Below, in pieces: positions 17,308-24,165 of a DNA stretch of 64,000 nt. The translations under genes were made by a program, and so were the position numbers. The DNA comes from Azonexus sp. R2A61. GTDB lineage: Bacteria > Pseudomonadota > Gammaproteobacteria > Burkholderiales > Rhodocyclaceae. Within the stretch, counting starts at the first letter, position 1. Each line of letters begins with the position of its first letter. The notes under the pieces are model-generated. The model was not told the DNA's origin and made no database searches. It saw nothing but the letters and a program-made list of their open reading frames with translations. Where the stretch lies: assembly GCF_021401135.1 (NCBI RefSeq), contig NZ_JACBFO010000002.1:186001-250000 (forward strand). Reading direction: 5' to 3'.

Positions 17308-17385
17308 GCCCGTCGACCGCAGCAGGCTTGCGTCGGTGCACGAAGCCGCTATGATGGGCCCATCGACATGCTGCGGCGCACAAAA

Positions 17386-18408
17386 ATGAGCCAGACCACC
17401 CTGATCAACCTCGCGCTGCAAGGCGGCGGCGCCCACGGCGCCTTCACCTGGGGCGTCCTCGACGCCCTGCTCGAGGACGGCCGTTTCGCATTCGAAGGCG
17501 TCAGCGGCACCAGCGCCGGCGCGATGAACGCCGTCTGCCTGGCGCACGGCCTGATGCAGGGCGGCAACCAGGGCGCCCGCGACACGCTGCGCGCCTTCTG
17601 GACCGCCCTCGCCGACCTGGCGCCGATGCCCACCGCGGCACAGCCCGGCAGCAGCTTTTCGCCGATGAAGCTGATGCTGCAGTGGACCAACTACCTGACG
17701 CCCGAGCAGATCAATCCCTTCGACCTCAATCCGCTGCGCGACATCGTCGAAGCCCGCTTCGACTTCGCCCGGCTGCGCCGCGACTGCCCGGTCAAGCTGT
17801 TCATCGCCACCACCCATGCCAATTCCGGCAAGCTGCGCATGTTCGGCAACGACGAACTGTCGGCCGACGTGCTGCTCGCCTCGGCCTGCCTGCCGACCCT
17901 GCACCGGACCATCCACATCGACGGCGAGCCCTACTGGGACGGCGGCTACAGCGCCAACCCGGCGGTCTTCCCGCTGTTCTACGACTGCCGTTCGCCGGAC
18001 ATCCTGCTCGTCCTGCTGACGCCGCTGCGCTACAACGAAACCCCGGAAACCGCCGAAGACATCCGCACCCGGCTGCGCGAACTGGCCTTCAACTCGACCT
18101 TCCTGCGCGAGATGCGGATGTTCGCCCACCTGCACGACCACATCGCCTCGCCCAACCTGCCCGACTGGGTGCTCGACAAGCTGCCGATCGCCCGCTTCGA
18201 ACGGCGCATGGCGGCACTGCGCTTCCACGCCATCAGCGCCGAACAGGTGCTCGGCGAAATGCCGTCGGACAGCAAGTTGACCGTCAACCACGAATTCTTC
18301 GACATGCTGTTCGCCGTCGGCCGCGCCCATGCCCGGCGCTGGCTGGCCGAACACGGCGACTCGGTCGGCCAGCGGCCGACGCTGGATCTCGGCCAGCTGT
18401 TTTACTGA
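17386..18408 (+). CDS. Patatin-like phospholipase family protein
   Basis: This 340-residue cytoplasmic-type patatin starts MSQTTLINLALQGGGAHGAF. The oxyanion loop is QGGGAHGAFTWG, the nucleophile elbow GTSAG has Ser43 and the dyad Asp185 is in YWDGGY. Unlike its neighbour it has no signal peptide. A start 18 bp earlier (17368) is possible; neither has a strong ribosome binding site. The C-terminal half (residues about 200-340) is that of the patatin group with DUF3734-like ends in Proteobacteria, often found with PHA or lipid metabolism genes. The function beyond lipid acyl hydrolysis is not evident. Confidence 0.85.
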   Translation: MSQTTLINLALQGGGAHGAFTWGVLDALLEDGRFAFEGVSGTSAGAMNAVCLAHGLMQGGNQGARDTLRAFWTALADLAPMPTAAQPGSSFSPMKLMLQWTNYLTPEQINPFDLNPLRDIVEARFDFARLRRDCPVKLFIATTHANSGKLRMFGNDELSADVLLASACLPTLHRTIHIDGEPYWDGGYSANPAVFPLFYDCRSPDILLVLLTPLRYNETPETAEDIRTRLRELAFNSTFLREMRMFAHLHDHIASPNLPDWVLDKLPIARFERRMAALRFHAISAEQVLGEMPSDSKLTVNHEFFDMLFAVGRAHARRWLAEHGDSVGQRPTLDLGQLFY

Positions 18409-18423
18409 ACGGCCGCCGCCGCG

Positions 18424-19566
18424 TCAGAACAGCTCGGCCTGCACCGGTCCCTCGTCGGTCAGTTCATCGACCGGCACCAGCCCGCCGGCCCGCACGCCGA
18501 GCAGGCGGATGCGCCGGTCCAGTTCGATCCGCTTCAGACACTGGCCGGCCGCCCGGCGGATCGCCTGCGCGTCGGTCACCGGCGCCGGCAGCGTGACGTC
18601 GCGGGTGACGCTGCGGAAATCGGAAAAACGCAGTTTGAGGCCGATCGTCCGCGTCGCGAAGCCCTTGCGCCGCAGGTCGTCGGCGACCCGCTCGCACAGC
18701 CCGGTGAACAGTTCGGACAGCTCCGGCCGGTCGCGCACCGCATCGAGGTCGCGCTCGAAGGTCGTTTCGCGGCTGATCGATTTCGGATCGCGCTCGGTGA
18801 CGATCGGCCGTTCGTCGATGCCGTGCGCGGCGCGGTTCAGCCAGTGGCCGGTGGTCGCGCCGAAACGGCGGACCAGTTCGTCGACCGGCGCCGCCGCCAA
18901 TTGGCCGACTGTTTCGATGCCCATGCGCTGCAAACGCTCGCCGGCCTTCGGACCGATGCCGTTGATCTTGCGCACGGCCAGCGGCCAGAGGCGTGCCGGC
19001 ACGTCGTCCATGCCGAGAATGGTGGTGCCGTCCGGCTTGTCGAGATCGGAGGCGATCTTCGACAACAGCTTGTTCGGCGTGATACCGATCGAACAGCTCA
19101 GGCCGGTCGCCTCGTGCACTGCCTGCTTGATGCGCCGGGCCAGCGTCGCGCTGTCGTCCGGCAGGGCGCTGAGATCGATGTAGATTTCGTCGATGCCGCG
19201 ATCCTCGATGCACGGCGCGATGCCGGCCACCGCCGCCTTGAAGCGCCGCGAATAATCGCGGTAGGCATCGAAATTGGCCGGCAGCAGGATGGCATCCGGT
19301 GCCAGTTGCGCCGACTTCATCAGCCCCATGCCGGAAAACACGCCAAGCGCGCGCGCCTCGTAGGTCGACGTGGTAATCACCCCGCGCCCGACATAATCGC
19401 GCAGGCGCGCAAACTGCAGGCTGCCGTCCGGCTGCGGACGCGGCCGGTCCACGCGCCGGCCGCCGACCACCACCGCCTGCCCGCGCAGCATCGGGTAGTG
19501 CAGCAGTTCGACCGAGGCGAAGAAGGCATCCATGTCGAGGTGGGCGATGCGGCGAACACTGTTCAT
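18424..19566 (-). CDS. dinB: DNA polymerase IV (Y-family translesion polymerase)
   Basis: This 380-residue protein starts MNSVRRIAHLDMDAFFASVE, the invariant Y-family metal-binding start. CIEDRGIDEIYIDLS carries the second acidic motif, and the helix-hairpin-helix region VRKINGIGPKAGERLQRMGI is typical of DinB. It copies past lesions during the SOS response. The start at 19566 is supported by family alignment and by a LexA box (19559-19574) that covers the start codon; an in-frame ATG 21 bp upstream has no family support. It converges on the patatin gene with a 15-bp gap. No C-terminal beta-clamp motif could be assigned with confidence in the tail PVDELTDEGPVQAELF, although QAELF fits the QxxLF pattern. 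Confidence 0.95.
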   Translation of the reverse strand: MNSVRRIAHLDMDAFFASVELLHYPMLRGQAVVVGGRRVDRPRPQPDGSLQFARLRDYVGRGVITTSTYEARALGVFSGMGLMKSAQLAPDAILLPANFDAYRDYSRRFKAAVAGIAPCIEDRGIDEIYIDLSALPDDSATLARRIKQAVHEATGLSCSIGITPNKLLSKIASDLDKPDGTTILGMDDVPARLWPLAVRKINGIGPKAGERLQRMGIETVGQLAAAPVDELVRRFGATTGHWLNRAAHGIDERPIVTERDPKSISRETTFERDLDAVRDRPELSELFTGLCERVADDLRRKGFATRTIGLKLRFSDFRSVTRDVTLPAPVTDAQAIRRAAGQCLKRIELDRRIRLLGVRAGGLVPVDELTDEGPVQAELF

Positions 19567-19574
19567 ATCAACAG
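19559..19574. promoter_or_regulatory. LexA (SOS) box over the dinB start codon
   Basis: CTGT-TCATATCA-ACAG is a perfect CTGT-N8-ACAG LexA box, with flanks giving TACTG...CAGTG on the dinB strand. It contains the ATG (19564-19566). LexA bound here would block both transcription initiation and early elongation of dinB. Confidence 0.85.
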
Positions 19575-19590
19575 TATAACTCAGCACAAT

Positions 19591-19613
19591 TTATCCACGA
19601 AATCTGTGGATAA
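19591..19613. promoter_or_regulatory. Inverted pair of DnaA-type boxes
   Basis: TTATCCACG (19591-19599, plus strand) and TTATCCACA (19605-19613, minus strand) face each other across 5 bases. The second is a perfect high-affinity DnaA box and the first differs in the last base. They lie 25-47 bp upstream of dinB in the divergent gap. They could tie local transcription to DnaA or titrate it. Confidence 0.55.
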
Positions 19614-19620
19614 GTCTGTG

Positions 19621-19638
19621 AACGGCCTCTGGGCCGTT
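19621..19638. other. Short inverted repeat in the dinB/radical SAM gap
   Basis: AACGGCC (19621-19627) and GGCCGTT (19632-19638) form a 7-bp hairpin. The surrounding gap is divergent, so a terminator is not expected; this may be an operator or 5' leader structure of the radical SAM gene. Confidence 0.3.
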
Positions 19639-19727
19639 GTTCCAGCTTTCTGATCCGACAGGTTTTTTAACTCTCTGCCCAAAGTTTACGCGCCGCCCGA
19701 TACGGCTTCCCCGGTAAACTGGCGACC

Positions 19728-21644
19728 ATGAGCAAGTCCGATTTCCCCGCTGCCTCCCGCCTCCTGTCGCTCATCCCGCCGATGACGCAGCTCAACGTCC
19801 CCTACCCGGCCAGCGCCTACCTGACCGGTTTCCTGCGTTCGCGCGGCTTCCACGCCGCGCAGGCCGATCTGGCGCTGGGACTGGTGCTCGACCTGCTGTC
19901 GCTGGCCGGGCTGGATGAACTGCGCAAGGCCGCCGAAGCGCTGCCGGGAAAGAAGCGGCCAGCGCCGGTGCGCCATTTCCTCAACGAGTTCGCCCGTTAC
20001 CGCGCCACCGTCGGCCCGGCCATCGCCTTCCTGCAGGGCCGCGATCCGTCGCTCGCCTTCCGCATCGTCGGCCGCGCCTTTCTGCCCGAGGGGCCGCGCT
20101 TCTCGGCGCTCGACCACTACGTCGACGACGGCAGCGGCGATCCGCTGGCCTGGGCCTTCGGCCAGCTTGGTGTGCAGGACCGGGCGCGGCATCTGGCGAC
20201 GCTCTTCCTCAACGACCTGGCCGACGTGATCCGCGAAGCCGCCGATTCGCGCTTCGAGTTCGTCCGCTACGCCGAATCGCTGGCCCAGAGCCAGCCCAGC
20301 TTCGTGCCGCTGGCCCAGGCGCTGGCCGCGCCGCCGACCTTGGTCGATGCAAGGCTGGAAAAACTGGCTTTGGCTGCGGTCGACCGCGAGAATCCGGACA
20401 TTTTGCTGCTTTCCGTGCCCTTCCCCGGCTCGGTCTATGCCGCCTTCCGCATCGCCCAGGCGGTGAAGGCGAAACATCCGCAGATCGTCATCGTCCTCGG
20501 CGGCGGCTGGGTCAATACCGAACTGCGCGAACTGGCCGAGCCGCGCGTCTTCGACTACGTCGATTACGTCACGCTGGACGACGGCGAGGCGCCGCTGCTG
20601 GCGCTGATCGAGCACCTCGCCGGGCAACGGCCGCGCCTCAACCTGCTGCGCACCTTCACCCGTGTCGACGGCGCCGTGCGCTGGTTTTCCAGCGGCGAAC
20701 CGGACGTACCGTTCGAGGACGTCGGCACGCCAACCTGGGACGGTCTGCCGCTCGACCGCTACCTGTCGCTGCTCGACATGCTCAATCCGATGCACCGGCT
20801 GTGGTCGGACGCGCGCTGGAACAAACTCACCGTCGCCCACGGCTGCTACTGGAAGAAGTGCAGCTTCTGCGACGTCAGCCTCGACTACATCTCGCGCTTC
20901 GAAAGCGCCAACGCCAGCACGCTGGTCGACCGCATCGAACGCATCATCGACGAAACCGGCCAGACCGGCTTCCACTTCGTCGACGAAGCCGCCCCGCCGA
21001 AGGCGCTGCGCGCGCTGGCCGAGGAACTGCAGCGGCGCAATCTGGCGATCTCCTGGTGGGGCAACGTGCGCTTCGAGAAGTCGTTTACGCCCGAACTCTG
21101 CCTGCAGCTCGCCGACAGCGGCTGCATCGCCATTTCCGGCGGCCTGGAAGTCGCTTCCGACCGCCTGCTGGCGCTGATGAAGAAAGGCGTCTCGGTCGAC
21201 CAGGTGGCGCGCGTCACCCGCGCCTTCACGGACGCCGGCATTCTGGTACACGCCTACCTGATGTACGGCTTCCCGACGCAGACCGTGCAGGACACGGTCG
21301 ATGCGCTGGAATACGTGCGCCAGCTGTTCGCCGAGGGCTGCATCCAGTCCGGCTTCTTCCACCGCTTCGCGTGCACCGTGCATTCGCCGGTCGGCAGAAA
21401 TCCGGCGGAATACGGCATCACGCTGCGGCCGGAACCGTTCAGGGGCTTCGCCAGGAACGACGTCGCCTTCGTCGATCCGACCGGCACCGATCACGCCAGC
21501 CTCGGCCGCGCGCTGAACAAGGCGCTCTACAACTACATGCACGGCATCTGCCTCGACGACGACGTGCGCCGCTGGTTCGACGAGCGCGTGCCGAAACCGC
21601 GCGTCAAGCGCGATTTCATCGGCCGCGCGCTGGCGAGCGCCTGA
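19728..21644 (+). CDS. B12-binding-domain radical SAM protein, uncharacterised
   Basis: This is a 638-residue protein. An N-terminal region (1-200) of unknown fold is followed by a cobalamin-binding-like Rossmann segment at about 215-300 (DILLLSVPFPGSVYAAFRIA, then VIVLGGGWVNTEL). The radical SAM domain has the cluster motif HGCYWKKCSFCD, Cys373-x4-Cys378-x2-Cys381, where the canonical spacing is CxxxCxxC. The barrel continues to FRGFARNDVAFVDP. Proteins of this layout methylate or rearrange unactivated carbons; the substrate is unknown. The x4 spacing and the absence of an obvious RiPP precursor or pathway genes make it hard to assign. The 120-residue gene 2 bp downstream is a likely partner. 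Codons 217-220 are the GCGGTCGACCGC repeat. Confidence 0.8.
   Translation: MSKSDFPAASRLLSLIPPMTQLNVPYPASAYLTGFLRSRGFHAAQADLALGLVLDLLSLAGLDELRKAAEALPGKKRPAPVRHFLNEFARYRATVGPAIAFLQGRDPSLAFRIVGRAFLPEGPRFSALDHYVDDGSGDPLAWAFGQLGVQDRARHLATLFLNDLADVIREAADSRFEFVRYAESLAQSQPSFVPLAQALAAPPTLVDARLEKLALAAVDRENPDILLLSVPFPGSVYAAFRIAQAVKAKHPQIVIVLGGGWVNTELRELAEPRVFDYVDYVTLDDGEAPLLALIEHLAGQRPRLNLLRTFTRVDGAVRWFSSGEPDVPFEDVGTPTWDGLPLDRYLSLLDMLNPMHRLWSDARWNKLTVAHGCYWKKCSFCDVSLDYISRFESANASTLVDRIERIIDETGQTGFHFVDEAAPPKALRALAEELQRRNLAISWWGNVRFEKSFTPELCLQLADSGCIAISGGLEVASDRLLALMKKGVSVDQVARVTRAFTDAGILVHAYLMYGFPTQTVQDTVDALEYVRQLFAEGCIQSGFFHRFACTVHSPVGRNPAEYGITLRPEPFRGFARNDVAFVDPTGTDHASLGRALNKALYNYMHGICLDDDVRRWFDERVPKPRVKRDFIGRALASA
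20376..20387. repeat. GCGGTCGACCGC inside the radical SAM gene
   Basis: Exact 12-mer copy read in frame as Ala-Val-Asp-Arg, followed by GAGAATCC (Glu-Asn-Pro). The same AVDRENP peptide from the same DNA occurs in the YlqF-type gene at 60705. Confidence 0.9.
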
Positions 21645-21645
21645 C

Positions 21646-22008
21646 ATGCGTTTCCGCGACGACACCCCGCCGACACCGCGCGGCTTTTCGGTGGCGCTGA
21701 TCTTCGCGCTGGCCGCGCATCAGCTACATGCCTTCTACGAACACGGCCAGTGGCCGAGCGAAGCGGCGATGGCCAGTCTTGCGGTCGACTGGCTGAATCG
21801 CCAGAAAACCGTGCTGCCGCTCGCCGAGCGCCGCCGGCTGGCCGGCCTCGGCGACACGCTGGCCCGCCAGATCGCCGACGGCCTGTCGCGCGAGGCCGGC
21901 CTGTACGCGGCACACGAGATGATGGAAGCGCTGGATCCGAACTATCAATCCGAATTCGCCCAGTCGCTGATGAAGGAATGCGAGCGGCTGTTCGACGCAG
22001 CCGCATAA
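21646..22008 (+). CDS. Hypothetical protein coupled to the radical SAM gene
   Basis: This 120-residue, mostly helical, soluble protein (MRFRDDTPPTPRGFSVALIF...) begins 2 bp after the radical SAM stop. I do not recognise a family. The composition is normal for the genome and a bidirectional terminator follows, so it is very probably a real gene and forms a two-gene unit with its neighbour. The tight spacing suggests it may be an accessory or substrate-binding subunit, but nothing in the sequence proves this. Confidence 0.65.
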   Translation: MRFRDDTPPTPRGFSVALIFALAAHQLHAFYEHGQWPSEAAMASLAVDWLNRQKTVLPLAERRRLAGLGDTLARQIADGLSREAGLYAAHEMMEALDPNYQSEFAQSLMKECERLFDAAA

Positions 22009-22011
22009 CAA

Positions 22012-22035
22012 AACGGCCCGCCGAAGCGGGCCGTT
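22012..22035. terminator. Bidirectional intrinsic terminator
   Basis: AACGGCCCGC (22012-22021), loop CGAA, GCGGGCCGTT (22026-22035). It lies between the convergent 120-residue gene and the DUF3597 gene, with A and T tracts short on both sides. Confidence 0.7.
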
Positions 22036-22065
22036 CAACCGGCTGAAACGACGCCGGACGGAGAC

Positions 22066-22446
22066 TTACAGCAGGTCGGCCGGAATGTTGCCGCCGTTGT
22101 CAGCCAGCTTCTGCAGCACGGTCTTGTGCAGCCACATGTTCATCTGCGCCGAATCGCCCATCTTGTCGGCCGGGCAGCCGAGCTCGCCGGCCAGTTCCTT
22201 GCGGGCGGCGAGGCTGCTGTCGAGGCCGAGCAGCTTCATCAGGTCGACAATGGAGACCTTCCAGTTCAGCTTTTCCGGGTGGGCCTTGGCCAGCGTTTCC
22301 AGTTGGCCGAGTACGTCGACCACGCTGATCGCCACCGGCGCCGGGGCGGCAGCCGGCGCGGCAGCGGCCGGGGCGGCGGGCGCGGCTTCTGCCGCCTGAG
22401 CTTCGCCGAAGCCGAGCTTGGCCAGGATGGTGCTGAAAATTCCCAT
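22066..22446 (-). CDS. DUF3597 domain protein
   Basis: This 126-residue protein starts at MGIFSTILAKLGFGEAQA. An Ala/Pro-rich linker follows (about 18-42) and then the globular DUF3597 domain VDVLGQLETLAKAHPEKLNWKVSIVDLMKLLGLDSSLAARKELA. The family is small, soluble and of unknown function, common in Proteobacteria. AAGGAGAAAACC upstream of the ATG at 22446 is a strong ribosome binding site. A longer reading frame continues upstream but overlaps the cupin gene and lacks support. Confidence 0.85.
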   Translation of the reverse strand: MGIFSTILAKLGFGEAQAAEAAPAAPAAAAPAAAPAPVAISVVDVLGQLETLAKAHPEKLNWKVSIVDLMKLLGLDSSLAARKELAGELGCPADKMGDSAQMNMWLHKTVLQKLADNGGNIPADLL

Positions 22447-22590
22447 GGTTTTCTCCTTGAAAGCGGTATTTCTGCAAGCCCGCCGGAATTCGACGGACAA
22501 CGGGATGGTAAGACGCCCTCGATGAAAACATTGTGAATAAATATGAAGCCGCTTTACAAAGTCCGCCGTTTCGCCAACCATCGGCCGATC

Positions 22591-22917
22591 ATGCCGACCA
22601 ATCTTTTTGCCGATCTGCCGCGGTCGACCGCCACCGCCGAGACATTTCTCGAACTCCTGCAACGCCCCGGCCTGCGTATCGAGCGCATCGTGTCGGCCGG
22701 CCAGTGCAGTCCGCCGGATTTCTGGTACGACCAGCCGGAAGGCGAATGGGTGCTGGTGCTGCAGGGCGAAGCCGGCCTGCGTTTTGCCGACGAGGCGGCA
22801 CCCCGCACGCTGCGTGCCGGCGACTTCGTCGACATCGCGCCGCACCGCCGGCACCGCGTGGACTGGACCGCTGCCGACGGCCCGACCGTCTGGCTGGCAA
22901 TCTTTTACGCCGCCTGA
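22591..22917 (+). CDS. Cupin domain protein
   Basis: This 108-residue single cupin (MPTNLFADLPRSTATAETF) has the core motifs PPDFWYDQPEGEWVLVLQGEAGL and LRAGDFVDIAPHRRHRVDWT, so a metal-binding His/Glu set is mostly present. Family members start at this Met; an in-frame ATG at 22543 would add 16 residues. It is probably a small metalloprotein of unknown substrate. The 12-mer GCGGTCGACCGC lies at codons 10-14 in a different frame from the other coding copies (Arg-Ser-Thr-Ala). Confidence 0.82.
   Translation: MPTNLFADLPRSTATAETFLELLQRPGLRIERIVSAGQCSPPDFWYDQPEGEWVLVLQGEAGLRFADEAAPRTLRAGDFVDIAPHRRHRVDWTAADGPTVWLAIFYAA
22620..22631. repeat. GCGGTCGACCGC inside the cupin gene
   Basis: Exact copy of the 12-bp palindrome. 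Here the reading frame gives Arg-Ser-Thr, not Ala-Val-Asp-Arg. Confidence 0.9.
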
Positions 22918-22934
22918 GTTTTTTGCCCGACGCT

Positions 22935-22946
22935 GCGGTCGACCGC
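22935..22946. repeat. GCGGTCGACCGC upstream of the nitronate monooxygenase gene
   Basis: Exact copy in the 74-bp gap between the cupin stop and the ATG at 22992. Confidence 0.9.
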
Positions 22947-22991
22947 GGAAATCGGCCAAAATACGCCTTTGCCAGCTTCAGGAAACCTCGC

Positions 22992-24029
22992 ATGAGCCTC
23001 GTTGCCCGACTCGCCCTTTCCCTGCCGATCATCCAGGCGCCGATGGCCGGCGTGCAGGACGCCGCGCTGGCCATCGCCGTAGGCTCGGCCGGTGGACTCG
23101 GCTCGCTGCCGGCGGCGATGCTGACACCGGCAGCGCTGAGCGAACAACTGGAACGGCTGGCGCAGGCCGGGCGTCCCTGTAACGTCAATTTCTTCGCCCA
23201 TACGCCGCCGCTGCCCGATGCCGGGCGCGAGGCCGCCTGGCGCGCCAGGCTGGCGCCCTGCTACGGCGAATTCGGCATCGATCCGGCGAGCATTCCCGGC
23301 GGCCCCGGCCGCCAGCCCTTCGATGCGCAGGCGGCCGCGCTGGTCGAGCGCTTCCGGCCGGCCGTCGTCAGCTTTCATTTCGGTCTGCCGGACGAGGCGC
23401 TGCTCGCCCGCGTCCGGGCCACCGGCGCGCTGATCCTGTCGTCGGCAACGACCGTGGACGAAGCCCGCTGGCTGGCCGCCCGCGGCGTCGACGCGGTAAT
23501 CGCCCAGGGGCTGGAAGCCGGCGGCCATCGCGGCATGTTCCTCGACGACGACGTGACGACGCAGGTCGGCACTTTCGCCCTGCTACCGCAGATCGTCGCC
23601 GCCGTCGATTGCCCGGTCATCGCCGCCGGCGGCATCGTCACGCCGGAAGGCGTGCGTGCGGCACTGGCGCTCGGCGCCGATGCCGTCCAGGCCGGCACCG
23701 TCTACCTGTGCAGCGACGAAGCCGCGACGACGCCGCTGCACCGCGCCGCACTGGCCAGCGACGCCGCCCGCCACACCGCGCTGACCAACCTGTTCTCCGG
23801 CCGCCCGGCGCGCGGCATCGTCAACCGCTTCATGCGCGAATTCGGCCCGCTGAACGAAAACGCCCCGGCCTTCCCGCTCGCCACCGCCGCCGTCGCGCCC
23901 CTGCGTGCCGCTGCCGAAGCGCAAGGCCGCAGCGACTTCACGCCGTTGTGGTGCGGCCAGAACCCCCACTGTCCGGCCCGGCCGGCCGCCGCCATCACCC
24001 GCTGGCTAGCCGGCGTGGAAAGCGCCTGA
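22992..24029 (+). CDS. Nitronate monooxygenase / 2-nitropropane dioxygenase family flavoprotein
   Basis: This is a 345-residue TIM-barrel FMN protein, starting MSLVARLALSLPIIQAPMAGVQD. It shows the NMO features GSAGGLGSLPAAML, the phosphate-binding AQGLEAGGHRGMF with the His used in catalysis, and AAGGIVTPEGVRAALALGADAVQ. NMOs oxidise alkyl nitronates such as propionate 3-nitronate, and related FabK-like proteins reduce enoyl groups; the GGHRG motif favours NMO. A much longer upstream frame exists but runs through the cupin gene. Confidence 0.88.
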   Translation: MSLVARLALSLPIIQAPMAGVQDAALAIAVGSAGGLGSLPAAMLTPAALSEQLERLAQAGRPCNVNFFAHTPPLPDAGREAAWRARLAPCYGEFGIDPASIPGGPGRQPFDAQAAALVERFRPAVVSFHFGLPDEALLARVRATGALILSSATTVDEARWLAARGVDAVIAQGLEAGGHRGMFLDDDVTTQVGTFALLPQIVAAVDCPVIAAGGIVTPEGVRAALALGADAVQAGTVYLCSDEAATTPLHRAALASDAARHTALTNLFSGRPARGIVNRFMREFGPLNENAPAFPLATAAVAPLRAAAEAQGRSDFTPLWCGQNPHCPARPAAAITRWLAGVESA

Positions 24030-24069
24030 TGCGGTCGCCGCCCGCCGGCCGCCTTTTTTCCCCGGAACC

Positions 24070-24081
24070 CGGTCGACCGCA
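24070..24081. repeat. Degenerate copy CGGTCGACCGCA between NMO and parC
   Basis: CGGTCGACCGCA, one base short of the full 14-mer palindrome on its left side, in the 136-bp gap before parC. Confidence 0.7.
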
Positions 24082-24165
24082 AGCCGCACGCGGGCCAGCC
24101 GGACATGAAGCCGGCCGCCGCTCCGTGATACATTCGCCCCCGATCAAAATTCCACGCAGCACAGC

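Noticed and set aside
16000..18354. A minus-strand open frame of 784 codons opposite pldA and the patatins
   Set aside because: Same reason: shadow of three catalytic-motif-bearing genes; no domains and no ribosome binding site.
22447..22959. Longer minus-strand start for the DUF3597 gene
   Set aside because: It overlaps the cupin gene entirely; the ATG at 22446 has a strong ribosome binding site and begins the conserved domain pattern.
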